A DNA stretch of 64,000 bases from Breviolum minutum Mf 1.05b.01 (GCA_000507305.1 DF240753.1:62001-126000), one strand, 5' to 3'; counted from the first letter of the stretch, positions 32,699 through 43,834 are shown. Notes: generated from the letters alone by a model not told the origin. Numbers and translations are program-made.

Positions 32699-34005
32699 TT
32701 AAACAACTCCAAGATGCGGGTCCTTGTCAACTTTTGACAAATACTGCGCCAGCTCCTTGGTAGAAGCAAAGTCATCCACATGGATGAAAGAAGAGCCCGG
32801 TGCTATGCGCTCGTAGTCTTTGCGGCTGCGACCTCCCCAGCAAACAGGCACCATTCCGAGGCGCAAACTTTTCCAAAACTTTTCGGTAATATAGCCTTCG
32901 CACCTTGCATTCTCGAAGGCAGCATAGAACTTGTAACGCTTCGTGAACTTTTCAAGACAAGTCTCATCGAACTGCAACTTACCATGACAAGGATCTTTTT
33001 GCTCCGAGCAATCGCCGTATTTGTGAACCCTGTCCCTGGGCAAGTAGGATTCAAGCTCTTGAAAGATCTCGTTGCGTTCTCTGGTGCCACATTTGCTAAC
33101 AAGCCACAAGAGGAGTTGGTCTTTTCCTTCGCTCCAACTATGATCCCATCCATCTTGGCGTTCCAGTGGCACCAATCGATTCAGGTTTTTGAGAAAGACA
33201 CCTTTTCTTCGTGTCTTTTCAGCAAGTAAACCAACAACTCACTGAAGAACTGAGGCTTAAAGTGCAAGCTCCGGATTCACTTGGGTTGTGTCATTTGGGG
33301 TTTCTGAAGGCGTTTTGGGGACTCCCCCCCCCACTTTACTGACAATTGACATAACAAAAATGTACAAGAACCTACAAACCATCTTCCCAAAAAAAAGGTC
33401 CAACATGATATGGCCCAGTCACTGTCTTTTTGAAAATGTGCGGTCCAATCGATGCCAGGCACAATGGGGGAAAGGGATTCTGCAGGACCGCTCGGAAGAG
33501 TCTCAAAATCATAGTTCGCGACCCACTTTTGACCCAGCGGCTTTGTTTCCCACTTTGCCCCCATCGTGCCGCAAACCAGGGCTTGCATGTTCCAAATCAC
33601 AATATCTGCCGTTCGCCAATTCGCCAAAATTTCCTTGGAATCCGTTGTAATTTTGCAAGGGACCGGGCATGAAGGGACCAAACCGGCGCCTGGCCAGCCA
33701 TAGACACCATTCACGAAGATTGAAATAGTTCTATTGCTGACTTGAACTTTTTCCGTCCCTGGCGAAACACGAGAGGTTGCGGGTGACAGAGACAACAAAC
33801 AGGATGCATCCTGCGCATCTCTCTGACTCAAAGGCACAGGTTGAAGAAAGGGCACGGGTGCCTTTCCCGGCATGTCCTGCCCGTCCCTCCGACTTTGGGC
33901 CGAGTGGGGAAAGGGCGCTTGTGCCTTTAGTAGGAGATAGAACCAAATGGCGGAAAGCAGCACCATGGGCAATGGCAGGTGAAACGTCCCGCTGGGTAAA
34001 TGCAT
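32699..34005 (-). CDS. GT10 family alpha-1,3-fucosyltransferase, at least two exons
   Basis: Exon 1 (34,005 to about 33,400) starts at ATG with a signal anchor: MHLPSGTFHLPLPMVLLSAI, then WFYLLLKAQAP, i.e. a type II Golgi topology. Next come CPVPCKITTDSKEILANWRT, ADIVIWNMQAL, KPLGQKWVANYDFETLPSG and IDWTAHFQKDSD, the GT10 N-terminal lobe. Exon 2 (33,175-32,699) carries LLLWLVSKCGTRERNEIFQE, YGDCSEQKDPC, the donor-binding signature RYKFYAAFENARCEGYITEK followed by FW, and GMVPVCWGGRSRKDYERIAP, SFIHVDDFASTKELAQYLSK. The enzyme would move fucose from GDP-fucose to GlcNAc on glycans in the Golgi lumen. Frame phases at the intron (about 33,180-33,400) were not resolved. The last residues after DKDPHLGVV may lie in another exon. 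Confidence 0.85.
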
Positions 34006-34394
34006 GCACCTCGGTCATACAAGTCGTACAATTTGGAGGATTCTTCGAATTTAGTGCTATGTATAGCAGGCATTTAAGTATAGTTCCCGCGCGAGCCGGG
34101 GGCGGAAGTTTCAGAAGGGGAAAAAACTGTATAGCAAAGAAAGAATTTGCCTATAGAATGCGCGCAAGGCGACCGACCAGCGCGATGCCCAAACCATTTC
34201 TTTGCTGTAGCCTTCTGCTGTTCCATGGTGGTGATGTGACCTGTTTTGATGTCATGAAGTTGCTTTCGGGGTGAGATGAAGTAATGTGGTTGGTTGTGAG
34301 TTGACGTGGGGTGAGCTACAGTGGTTAGTTGTGACGTGGCATGTCATGTCATGTCATTTGGTGCGATGTGATTGCTTGTGTTGTGTCATGTCAC

Positions 34395-34630
34395 GTTTAC
34401 TACTCCAGTACTACTCTGTACTACTCCAGGACTACTCTGCACTACAACGCGCAAATCCAGCACTACTCTGTACTACAATGTACCACTCCAGTACTACTTA
34501 TTACTACAAAGTAATACAACCTACTCCAGTACTACAAAGTACTACTCCAGTACTAAGAGTACTACAACTATACTCCAGTACAACTCTGTACTACAAAAAA
34601 ACCAGAGTTCTCCAGAACTACTCCGTAGTG
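34395..34630. repeat. ACTACTCCAGT minisatellite
   Basis: Degenerate tandem of GTACTACTCCAGTACTAC units with CTGTACTACAA variants, about a dozen copies. Confidence 0.85.
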
Positions 34631-34639
34631 CAAAGTAGC

Positions 34640-35888
34640 ACTCATGATTGATCCTTGACACATAATATTAAACGTCATTTACAATGCGCGGAGCATCAAG
34701 AGTCATCCTCCAACTTCACCAAATACTGCCACTGCCAAGCAAAATAAATCTCATGATTGATCCGCCTCACCTATGCAACGTCATTTACAATGCGCGAAAC
34801 AAGAGGAGTCATCGTGTCACTCCACCACATATACTGCGCCTGCCACGCAAAATGAATCACATCAGTGATCCGCGTGAGCGGAGCAAGTAAAGTCACCCTT
34901 CAAACTCACTCTCAGTTCAATGGTCAAGATTTGGGCGAGAATACCATGAAATCGTCGTCTTGCACCCGCCGCTTCGGAGACCTGACTCGTTCCATCTTGG
35001 AGACGCATTTTGTATGAAAAAATAAAACATGTCGTGCTCCAGCTATCTCCCAAAATTGCACGAAAATGCTTCGCCTTCAACGAAAAATCACACTCCAACT
35101 TCGCCAAATATTGCACCTGCCACGCAAAATGAATCTCATGATTGATCCGCCTCACCTGTGAAGTGTCACTTACAATGCGCGGAGCAACAAGAGTCACCCT
35201 CCAACTTCACCAAATTCAGTGCGCCTGCCACGCAAAATGAATCTCACGATTGATCCGCCTCACCTGTCAAGCGTCATTTACAGCGAAAAGTCACCCTGCA
35301 ACTTCACCAAATACTGCGCCTGCCCGGCAACATGAATCTCATCATTGATCCGCCTCACACATAAAACGTCATTTACAATGCGCGGAGCAACTAAAGTCAC
35401 CAGTCAAACTCACCAATACTGCGCCTGCCACGCAAAATGAATCGCATGAGTGATCCGCGTAACATATGAAACGTCATTTCCAATGAGCGGAGCAACTAAA
35501 GTCACCATTCAAACTCACCAAGTACTGCGCCTGCCACGCAAAATGAATCGCATGATTGATCCGCGTCACATATGAAACGTCATTTACAATGAGCGGAGCA
35601 AGTAAAGTCACCCTTCAAACTCACCAAGTACTGCGCCTGCCACGAAATTCTGAGTTCAAGATTTGGGCGAGAAATCCCTCAATTGCTTCTGCCAATATAA
35701 AGACGATTCGAGGACAGTCCGAGGATAATCCGACGATATCCGGGGATAATCCGAGGATAAAATCGTAATCTCGCACCCGCCGCTTCGGAGACCTGACTCG
35801 TCCCATTTTTGGAAACGCATTTTGTATTAAAAAACAACATTTAGCGCTCCGGCTACCTCCCAGAATGTCACGAAATGCTGCGCCTGCC
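34640..35888. repeat. Satellite, about 110-bp units with a higher-order insert
   Basis: About eight units, each with TTCACCAAATACTGCGCCTG, CCACGCAAAATGAATC, a TGATCCGC box, CGTCATTTACAATGCGCGGA and GCAAC..AAGTCACC. Two units (34,920-35,085 and 35,650-35,888) carry a longer insert with CACCCGCCGCTTCGGAGACC and GACTCGT(T/C)CCAT. Units are 80-95% alike by eye. The satellite is cut at 35,888/35,889 by the 13-kb TIR element and resumes at 48,881. A diverged inverted copy is at 1,615-1,800. Confidence 0.85.
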
Positions 35889-35923
35889 TACTTTAGTGCG
35901 TTTTTGTGCTTGTAAATCACTTA
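35889..35923 (+). repeat. Left terminal inverted repeat of 13-kb element
   Basis: TACTTTAGTGCGTTTTTG, three differing bases, TTGTAA, one differing base, TCACTTA. The first TA can equally be the target duplication. Confidence 0.8.
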
Positions 35924-36388
35924 TAGTGAAAAGTTAAAAAATTTTTGGCATAACTATTTATGTGCCGAGTTATAACTAGATTATATACTTTTTTAATAAC
36001 TTTTTGAAGTTTTTTTGCCTTTTTTAAAAAAGGGTTTTTCAATGTTTTTAGGAGTTACGGACAACCTTTTTTTTTTGAATTTTTTGAGGTCGTCAATTTT
36101 TGTCAAATTTCTAAAGGTATTTTTTCTGAAAAAAAACGGTTGAAGCCGCGTCAGCGCAACCGCTGAAATCGAGCGATCAAAGCCGCTTCAGCACAACTAT
36201 AGCGGTTAACGCCGCTTCAGATATAGCGATTGAAACCGCTTCAGCGCCAATGAAGCGATAAAAACCGCTTCGGCACAACTGTAGCGGTTGATGCCGCTTC
36301 AGAGACTCTACAGTGGCGGCCTTCATTTTTTCCCAGGTATCGGCTGTTTGAGTCGTCCAGTTTTAGGATCTGCAGTCTCAACTTCAAA
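35924..36388. other. AT-rich subterminal region and hairpin array
   Basis: 35,930-36,130 is T-rich with no gene. 36,140-36,305 holds five degenerate hairpins (e.g. AGCGGTTAACGCCGCTTCAG, AGCGATTGAAACCGCTTCAG) about 30 bp apart. Confidence 0.75.
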
Positions 36389-37194
36389 TCACTTGGCCGC
36401 CGGTTTCTTCATGGCCGGTTTCTTAGCAACCTTTGCCACCTTCGGGTCTATCAAGTCCGTGAGGGCGGGCTTCTGAGCAACCTTTGCCACCTGCTTCGGC
36501 TTCTTCTCCTTCTGGGCTGCAGGTTTCTTAGCCACCAGCTTCGGTTTCTTCTCCTTCTTGGCGACAACCTTTGGCTTTTTGGTACTGGTCCTGGGTGTGG
36601 CGCATCCACCTCAGGGAAGTAGCCATCTATGTTCTCATGCCACCACATCCTTCCAACCACCTTGTCGCATTCGACGAAGCGAACATTCACCAGCTTGTGC
36701 CTTGTGAAGCACAGCTGGCTCAAGTTCCACCATGTAGTATCCAAAGCGAGTTGGACCTGGAAGAGTTCTCGGCCAGACATTTCGAAAGCCATCACTTCCA
36801 GGATTCCACCTTTCCTCTCCACTTGAATTGTCAGGATGGTGGCTCCTTCTTCTGGGTGGAAACGGCAGACGATGACGTCATCATCATCTGTGCACGACCT
36901 GCGAAGAACCATGCCGTTCTGGTAGGAGCTGTGCACTTCGAACTTCATTGCAATCATTCTGCTGACTGTCAAGTAGAATGGGTTCAGGTCACCCATGGCC
37001 CAAACCTTCGTCAACCTCTCTCGGGCAACTGGACCATTGAAGCTGTCCCACCGCCTCCCGTGCTCAGCATCATCAGGGGATCGAAAGAGGTCTTGTTTGC
37101 GCGCAAAGATTGCTGAGTCTTTTCTCTGCCACCTCAGGAGCTGTGGAGCTGCAGCCGCATCAGCATCAGCTGCTGTAGTTCCATGGGACGCCAT
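36389..37194 (-). CDS. Hypothetical protein with Lys-rich C-terminal tail
   Basis: Starts at ATG 37,192-37,194 (MASHGTTAADADAAAAPQLL). A globular region follows: RRWDSFNGPVARERLTKVWA, MGDLNPFYLTVSRMIAMKFE, WWNLSQLCFTRHKLVNVRFV, ECDKVVGRMWWHENIDGYFP. Near 36,590 the frame changes by one base; the new frame gives a repetitive basic tail (KKPKVVAKKEKKPKLVAKKP) ending PAMKKPAAK and a stop at 36,389. A tail like this suits a nuclear or nucleic-acid-binding protein, but that is composition only. Family not recognised. The frame change may be an indel, an assembly error or a tiny intron. Confidence 0.5.
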
Positions 37195-37319
37195 GTCTAC
37201 CGGCAGCCTTTGCTGCCCTTCGAAACCTTTCTGGTATATCCTGGTCAATAAAAAATGACGGCTGAACATGGTGGGACAATGCAATCCTGAAGTGAGTAAG
37301 AAGTGATTGAAAAAAACAA

Positions 37320-37498
37320 AAGCGGCTGATGCCGCTGCAACGCAACATGGAAGCGATTGATACTGCTGCAACGCAACATGGAAGGGATTGATACCGCTGC
37401 AGCGCAACATGGAAGCGATTGATACCGCTGCAACATCCAAGCGGTTGTCACCGCTGCAACATCCAAGCGGTTGCCACCGCTGCAGCATCAGCATCCTA
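37320..37498. repeat. Hairpin array, about 35-bp period x 6
   Basis: Six units such as AGCGATTGATACCGCTGCAA followed by CGCAACATGG. A hydrophobic-looking minus-strand frame across it is only a translation of the repeat. Confidence 0.85.
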
Positions 37499-37499
37499 C

Positions 37500-38003
37500 G
37501 TATTGAAAACAGGTGCACCTTCATTTTTCAAACGTGCAGAATTGCGTCGAAGGATTTCCCATCTTAAAAGAAAATCCATGCTTGAAACTCTTGTTCAGGC
37601 ACGGCAAAAACAATTGCTTCCAGGCTGGTAGAGCTAATCTTCACATCCAAAAGAAGGAAATGGGTGCTGCTCCAAGTGGTTCACGAAGCCTTTCTCTTGA
37701 CATTCCAGAAGTGCCATTTTCAAGGACATGGCAGCCTCACCATCATCCAAGCTTTGAAAGCCCATCCATGGGCAAGTTGTGATTTCTTCCAAGCACTGGA
37801 CGTCACAGGGCCATAAAACATATCGGTTGAAGGCGGGAGCTGGCATTTTGAGAAAACTGTTCACAGAAGAATGTAGATAAGGTCTTCGTCACATATGCAG
37901 CAGTAGGCACCGCTTCAGTACATGCACTGCAGCAAAAGAAGTTAATCCAAAAAGCGGTAAAAACCGCTGCAGATATAGGATGCCTGACAAGCGGTTGACA
38001 CCG
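37500..38003. other. Spacer with three hairpins
   Basis: Hairpin copies at about 37,904, 37,955 and 37,991. A minus-strand open stretch at 37,634-37,864 (RYVLWPCDVQCLEEITTCPW) may be an exon of the transposase-like gene, but I cannot support it further. Confidence 0.4.
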
Positions 38004-39960
38004 CTACAAGGTGAAAAAATGAGCCACATACCCGCACACCTTTTTTAAATGGACCATTGAAATCATCTGGGCAGAAGCAGCGTTTGCTCTGCAGCATCTA
38101 CAGAATACCAAGAGGTGCGGACATGGTTGACGGCACCATCCAAAAGGCATAGTGGTAAAATGTTGGGTGACTTTCCACTTGCTCCAAGAAAGGTGTGGCC
38201 CAGATCCCATATGTTCCAATGCCTGCAGCACCAGGCTTAAACCAGAAGTCTTGCATCTTAAAACAAATGCTGTCATGGATTCAGCGAACAAAAGAACATC
38301 GCCGTTTTCAAACTTTCCAAGATCATGTTGCAAGCCACGACTTATCTCAACATTGGAGAAGTGTTGTTGCCTCAAAGGCTGGAGCCAAGCTTTTTGTGGT
38401 AGCATCATGCCACTGATGCGGTCAAGATCGGCCTTAACCCATCGAAGGAGTACACTCCTCTCAAACCGATGCAATCTTTTGATTTGTTCCGCCAAAGCAT
38501 TCTTGAACAATTTGTGTTTCCTCTCCGTGGGAAAAGTGTCAAGCAGGAGCCCTTGGGAAAGGACCTGCTCCATAGCAGGGAAGCTGTAATGGTGTTTTGG
38601 ACGTGTGGAAGACGGACCGTATGCCGCCTGAAAACACACCAGATGTCTTTCCTGCAAAGGAATGAGCTGAGCCGCACTGTCTGCTGTTTGCTTGGACGTC
38701 AATACGCACATGACCACCACATTGAGAGCTACCCGAGAATCAATGTTTTTTTGTCAAAGCATCAAATCCATTCAAGGCAGATGTGGCGAAGTAAGCCATC
38801 AAAGGCAAAAGAAAAAGAGTCTGCCCTGCATCACCTTTGCAGTCAACGCCCGCTTTGAAAAGCTTGGAATGGAGAAGCCGTTTCACACATACCCCTCTCA
38901 AAAGGGAAGATGCTGCTTTCCAGTTGCAAGCCACTATGGCCTGCTCAAGGTCTTGTCTCGTGAGGGGGGGCTCGGTCAAGGCAGCTTCCAAAAAACGGCC
39001 CAGTTCCTGTCCAACAATTCCGTTTGAAAAGTAACTATGCATCATGTCGTAAACAAAGTCAGATGGTCTCAGCACTGCCCATAACGGATCCTTGAGAGCC
39101 CACATTTGTGGTAGGTACATATTTCCATCCTGATAATGTTTGGGTCTCTTCGAAGACGCCCTGCCCAGCATTGTCATGCAAATTCTGCAATTACTTCAGG
39201 ACGTCGTGTACTTCACAATCAATGGCTGCTTTGAAGTTGTTCCAAGAGGTTTCAGAATAGAATAGTATGCTGTAACCTCATTGCCTTTTGAAATGCAATT
39301 GGCACACTTGATGCAAGGACGAAAGCCACTGGCACTTTTGAGCGCATCTTCGTCGGCTAGAAAATAATTTGTCTGTGTTCAGAAATTCCTTGTCTATCAC
39401 CAAAGTAGCCAACGATGAGGTCAGTTCTTCCAAAACTATGGTGAAGATAGCTGGCAATCCTCCATCACAAGAGTTGACCTTATCCGCCCTGATGATTCCA
39501 AAAGGGATCCATAAAGTATCGTTTCGATACTTGCAAATATCAAGCCAACAAAAATAGAAACAGTAGCTTCGTCTTCTGTTGTCAGGCGCCAGACTGTTTC
39601 CTGGCACTGCTTCATCGCAGTAAATGACAGCTTGAACGGCGCCTGTCCTTTGTTGTGTGGCAAGGACGGTACATTGGAACAGCTTCAAAAAGTCTGGCCT
39701 GACTGCGAATGCTTTATCCATAAATTGTTGCAAATCCAATGTTGCGAGGCCACAGTCATGCTCTTTGACATAATGTTGGAGTTTCGGAAACCTTTGCTTG
39801 ACATGGCGGCAATAATGATCCTGAGTGTCTCTATCACCGTGGAGACGAACCAGTACTTTGCGGATCACGGAATCGGAGATGCGAGGAATTCCATAAACTT
39901 TGAAGAGCTCTTCTTTCTCAGTTGTCTTATACGTTCGCCATGCATGGCTGGATGCCTATA
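38004..39960 (-). pseudogene. Transposase-like gene of the 13-kb element
   Basis: Minus-strand frames in order: VRLHGDRDTQDHYCRHVKQR-like N-terminal residues and FPKLQHYVKEHDC, then QAVIYCDEAVPGNSLAPDNR and WIPFGIIRADKVNSCDGGLP (39,290-39,870), which fits the first acidic strand of an RNase H-fold transposase; LRPSDFVYDMMHSYFSNGIV followed by GQEL (about 39,000-39,060), a D..H box; and PKHHYSFPAMEQVL with TERKHKLFKNALAEQIKRLH, RFERSVLLRWVKADLDRISG (38,400-38,640). This layout resembles a transposase-like family repeated in dinoflagellate genomes as I remember it (a distant relative of KDZ/Plavaka-type DDE transposases is possible). Frame changes near 38,720 and 39,200 may be introns or decay. 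Confidence 0.55.
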
Positions 39961-40140
39961 AAAACTAGACGCCGGATATCCCGAAAGCATTGAAGACAGT
40001 TGAATGAAGACAGTTGAATAAAGGAAATGTTTGACGTGAGTGTGGATATGAGCAGTGTAAGGAAAACTTTTATACCAAACATCTTTTTACACCAGTGTTG
40101 TCAACACTCTTTTCATAACTTCTCGGCAATGCGACCAAAG
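39961..40140. other. Spacer
   Basis: No gene seen between the transposase-like gene and the CA-rich tract. Confidence 0.4.
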
Positions 40141-40310
40141 TCAACCCCACACCACCAACACACTAACCCCACACCAGCAACACACAAACACACACAGACA
40201 CACACACACACAACACACACAACACGCAACAATCACACACACAGACAACAAACACAACAAACACACGCACACGACAAACACAACAAAGACAACAAACACA
40301 CACACAGTAA
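40141..40310. repeat. CACA/ACAAAC microsatellite
   Basis: Degenerate (CA)n with ACACAAAC words. Confidence 0.9.
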
Positions 40311-40480
40311 ACGACCATCTAGCTAAAGTCGAATCCAGTAAATCAGTAAACGACCATCTTTGATGACAATCTTTTAAGACAGGCATCGCTTCAGTAGAAC
40401 TTTGGGCGATGTTTGATGACAATCTTTTGAGACAAGCATCGCTTCAGTAGAACTTGTCAGACAGGCCAATGTTGCATGAC
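40311..40480. repeat. GATGACAATCTTT tandem units
   Basis: Roughly 60-bp units with TTTGATGACAATCTTTTRAG, ACA(G/A)GCATCGCTTCAG and TAGAACTTTGGGCGATG. Three copies here, and about three more at 41,410-41,560 beyond the gap. Confidence 0.8.
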
Positions 40481-40494
40481 AATCTTGAAAGACA

Positions 40495-40675
40495 CCGCAA
40501 AAACAACACCACAAAAACAACACCACAACAACACCACCACAAAAACACCAACACAACAACACCACCACACAACCGCCAAAACACAACCACAACACCGCCA
40601 CAAAAACACCACCACAACCACCTCAAAAACACAACCTCCACCACCTCCAAAACACAACCTCAAAAACACCTACAG
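40495..40675. repeat. CAC/ACAACAC microsatellite
   Basis: AACACCACAAAAACAAC words in tandem. The Val/Cys/Phe-rich minus-strand frames here are repeat translations. Confidence 0.9.
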
Positions 40676-40689
40676 TACTACTCCGTACC

Positions 40690-41560
40690 AAAAAGTACTC
40701 CATTTTACTACAGTTTTGAGCACCCAGCCCGCACGAAGTGACGTAAGGGTCGCTCGGCGACGCGCACGAAGTGACGAGATGGTTGCCACCCGCAGACGCA
40801 AAATTGGCGTTTTACCACAGTTTTGAGCGTCCGACACGCACGAAATGACGAGAGGGTTGCCACCCGCAGTCACAAAATTGGCGTTTTACCACAGTTTTGA
40901 ACGTCCGACACGTCCGAAGTGACGAAAGGGTTGCTCGGCGAGCTCAACAATTTGCGTTTTACCGCAGTTTTGAACGTCCGACACGTCCGAAGTGACGAAA
41001 GGGTCGCTCGGCGACGTGAAAAATTTGCGTTTTACCACAGTTTTGAACGTCCGACACGTCCGAAGTGACGAAAGGGTNNNNNNNNNNNNNNNNNNNNNNN
41101 NNNNNNNNNNNNNNNNNNNNNNNNNNNNNNNNNNNNNNNNNNNNNNNNNNNNNNNNNNNNNNNNNNNNNNNNNNNNNNNNNNNNNNNNNNNNNNNNNNNN
41201 NNNNNNNNNNNNNNNNNNNNNNNNNNNNNNNNNNNNNNNNNNNNNNNNNNNNNNNNNNNNNNNNNNNNNNNNNNNNNNNNNNNNNNNNNNNNNNNNNNNN
41301 NNNNNNNNNNNNNNNNNNNNNNNNNNNNNNNNNNNNNNNNNNNNNNNNNNNNNNNNNNNNNNNNNNNNNNNNNNNNNNNNNNNNNNNNNNNNNNNNNNNN
41401 NNNNNNNNNNNNAGAACTTTGGGCGATGTTTGATGACAATCTTTAAAGACAGCCATCACTTCAGCAGAACTTTGGGCGATGTTTGATGACAATCCTTAAT
41501 GAGAGTCTTTACTTTGGGCGATGTTTGATGACAATCCTTCATGACGGTCTTTAATGGCAA
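40690..41560. repeat. About 70-bp satellite with 335-base gap
   Basis: Units contain GTTTTACCACAGTTTTGAAC, GTCCGACACGTCCGAAGTGA, CGAAAGGGT and CGCTCGGCGA. Five copies lie before a run of N at 41,078-41,412. The other side is a different tandem unit (see 40,311-40,480). The gap makes the true length of this part of the 13-kb element uncertain. Confidence 0.85.
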
Positions 41561-41654
41561 CGCTTTTTTTGAAGGAACCCTTCGCGGCCGCTTTCGGGAA
41601 AAAAGGATGGGACAACCCTTGCGGTCTTTGAACTTGAATGTCTGAACTTCATGT

Positions 41655-41725
41655 TTGGAGGCACGGAAAAGCTTGGAACTTTTCCGCGCCTAGGCACGTA
41701 AAAGTTTGAAACTTTTCCGTGCCTT
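41655..41725. repeat. Two back-to-back hairpins
   Basis: GGCACGGAAAAGCTTGGAAC, TTTTCCGCGCC is followed directly by AGGCACGTAAAAGTTTGAAA, CTTTTCCGTGCC. Each folds with a 12-bp stem. Confidence 0.85.
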
Positions 41726-41744
41726 TTCCCCCCCAGAAAAAAAG

Positions 41745-41945
41745 GACTTCCAAGTCGACAGCGGTTGTATACCGCCAAAGCCACAAATATTTTCAATCAG
41801 AAATTCCAAGTCCACAGCGGCTGTGCCGCTCCAAAGCCAACACTATTATCAATCACCACTCCCAAGTCCACAGCGGCTGCGCCGCTCCAAAGCCAACACT
41901 ATTTTCAATCAGGACTTCCAACTCCACAGCGGTTGATACCGCTTC
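41745..41945. repeat. About 55-bp tandem units, each with one hairpin
   Basis: Four units: CTTCCAAGTCCACAGCGGCT, GTGCCGCTCCAAAGCCAACA, CTATTTTCAATCAGGA. The same unit recurs four times at 44,495-44,660. Hairpin stems vary as AGCGGT/ACCGCT and AGCGGC/GCCGCT. Confidence 0.9.
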
Positions 41946-43059
41946 AGCAGCTGCATTTCCTTTTTTCAACCGTGGCGCTCGTACCAGGAGTGAGACGCGC
42001 CATGGTCAACGAAGAGGCGTTTGTTGTAAAAAGCTTGGTGCTGTCCACCCCTTTTCTTGCGCCACCTCCCATGGCTTCGGCACCATTCTTGGCGCTTGCT
42101 GCCTTGAAGGAAGGCTCCACGCCACTGGCCATCCACTGCATCTGTAGAGGAAGCAGCGGTGGGAACCGCTTCTTCTCCAGCCCACCAACGATGGCTGCAC
42201 CGCCATCCATCACCATCAGCAGCCCCATGGCTATCACCAGGTTCTTCTGGACCATCAGCAACCCACTCGCCCCATGTTTGATCATCAGCTTCTTCTTCAC
42301 CATCACAAGGCCAAGAGCCATCAGCAGCATAGGCTGGTCCATCTTGCCACCAACCACGTGAGCGCCAGTCAGCTCCGGTCCCGGCACCAGGTGCGCAAAG
42401 GCCTTCGGCCCACCAAACTTGCCTGGCATCGGCGCAGCATCAACCACACCAGTCCATTGTTGAGGCTGCAAGGGCTCAGGCTCACCCATGCCTGCCGAAG
42501 GCGCAGAGACCGGTGCTTCAAAACAAAACCCCAGCATAGAGGCTAGAAACTGCAGGCACTGGAACTTCAGGTGCCACGTACGCCATGGAAGCCACAGGCA
42601 TTGCTGGCTTTAGTTGAGGCGGAGCTGTCTCTGCAGTCATTGTTGCCTTCACCTGAGGCGGAGCTGTCTCTGCAGGTGTTGCTGTTGTCACTTCAGGCGT
42701 TGCTGCTGTCTTTGGCTGCGATCTCCAATTCTTCCAAGGAGCCTGCTCAATCTCTTTTGCTAAGCATTCCTCATAAGCGGCCCGAAGATCAGACTGCAAC
42801 TTCTGATCAGGTCATTCAGAGGTTCCTTCTTTTCCTGCTGCGAAGACGAGGCGGATGAAACTCCAGGAGCTGCAGACTTGTCAGCAGCCTTCTTCAGGTG
42901 CAAAGGCTGGGGCAGCTTGGCCTTTGGTTGCTTCGACCCAGTTGCCGCAACAGAATCTGTGATGGCTATAAGGCAAAAGCCGCTACACGCAGTCAGGGCA
43001 ACACTGTCTGATCCATGAGGTTGACAGCCCAGAAAAAATTTCATGACCACTTGCATCAT
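41946..43059 (-). CDS. Pro/Ala-rich protein exons (13-kb element)
   Basis: Minus strand, in order: an exon after TCACAG at about 42,965 reading SVAATGSKQPKAKLPQPLHL and KKAADKSAAPGVSSASSSQQ; an overlapping frame with SDLRAAYEECLAKEIEQAPW, KNWRSQPKTAATPEVTTATP and three TAETAPPQ(V/L)K repeats; and a third frame with GEPEPLQPQQWTGVVDAAPM, GKFGGPKAFAHLVPGPELTG and VGGKMDQPMLLMALGLVMVK. Frame changes occur near 42,800 and 42,540. A perfect AGCGGT-GGGA-ACCGCT hairpin lies inside the third open frame (42,155-42,170). No domain recognised. Confidence 0.4.
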
Positions 43060-43235
43060 AACAAGAAGTGGTTGTTACCGCTACAATGCTGCAAGAAAAG
43101 CAGAAGCGGTTGTTACCGCTACAATCCTGCAAGAAAAGCAGAAGCGGTCGTTACCGCTACAATCCTGAACTGCAAGAAAAGAAGCGGTAAAGACCGCTGC
43201 TGGATCCAAGAAGCGGTTGTTACCGCTGCAAACAT
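43060..43235. repeat. Hairpin array, about 38-bp period x 5
   Basis: Units such as AGAAGCGGTTGTTACCGCTA followed by CAATCCTGCAAGAAAAGC. Stems of four of the five are perfect. The array lies immediately 5' (minus strand) of the exon at 42,760-42,965, so it is probably intronic. Confidence 0.9.
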
Positions 43236-43309
43236 CTATTCCAAAAAACTTGCAGCCCAAACATGAATGATATATTTCAAGTAAGCAAGTAAAATGACAG
43301 AAAGTATTG

Positions 43310-43510
43310 AGATGGCATAGGGATGGCATAGGGGGGTGGCATAGGGTGGCATAGGGTGGCATAGGGGTGGCATAGGGATGGCATAGGGGGATGGTAAAGG
43401 GGAGGTGGCATGCATAGGGTGGCATAGGGTGGTATAGGGTGGCATAGGGTGGTAAAGGGGGGCATAGGGGTGGCATATTGGTAACAGATGGTGAGCATAT
43501 GGAGGGCACA
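43310..43510. repeat. GGTGGCATAGG minisatellite
   Basis: About 18 copies of an 11-13 bp unit GGTGGCATAGGG with small changes. The 'PPYAIPMP'-like minus-strand frames are its translation. Confidence 0.95.
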
Positions 43511-43834
43511 AGGTGGACGTGAAGAAACATAGGAAAACGTTTGATTATGGAAGGAAAGGAATCCAAAAAGGAATCTGCATTCAATCATGGATTGATATAG
43601 CTGAGCTTGCGTGTTGGCTCTGATCTTTTTTCACCACACCACGTCGAGATCAGGACTTGAGATATCAGAACCTGCTAAGGAGCAGATCTACTCTTTCCTA
43701 CGGCACATCAAAAATCCTGACCACAGATGTGTTCACACAACACATCAAAGTACAGGCATGAAACCCCAAAGTGATTGCGGATGTGTTTACACCACACATC
43801 CAAGTCAAGAGACTTTACACTGAAAGATCAGGCC

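Noticed and set aside
37245-37524. Hydrophobic minus-strand open frame upstream of the 36.4-37.2 kb gene
   Set aside because: It is the translation of the six-unit hairpin array; the plausible start is the ATG at 37,194.
40959-41492. Open frames of 120-177 codons around 41 kb
   Set aside because: Mostly run through a 335-base N gap; the rest is tandem satellite.
43060-43235. CRISPR-like array (hairpin repeats at even spacing)
   Set aside because: The 'spacers' are also repeated, no cas genes are present, and the genome is eukaryotic.
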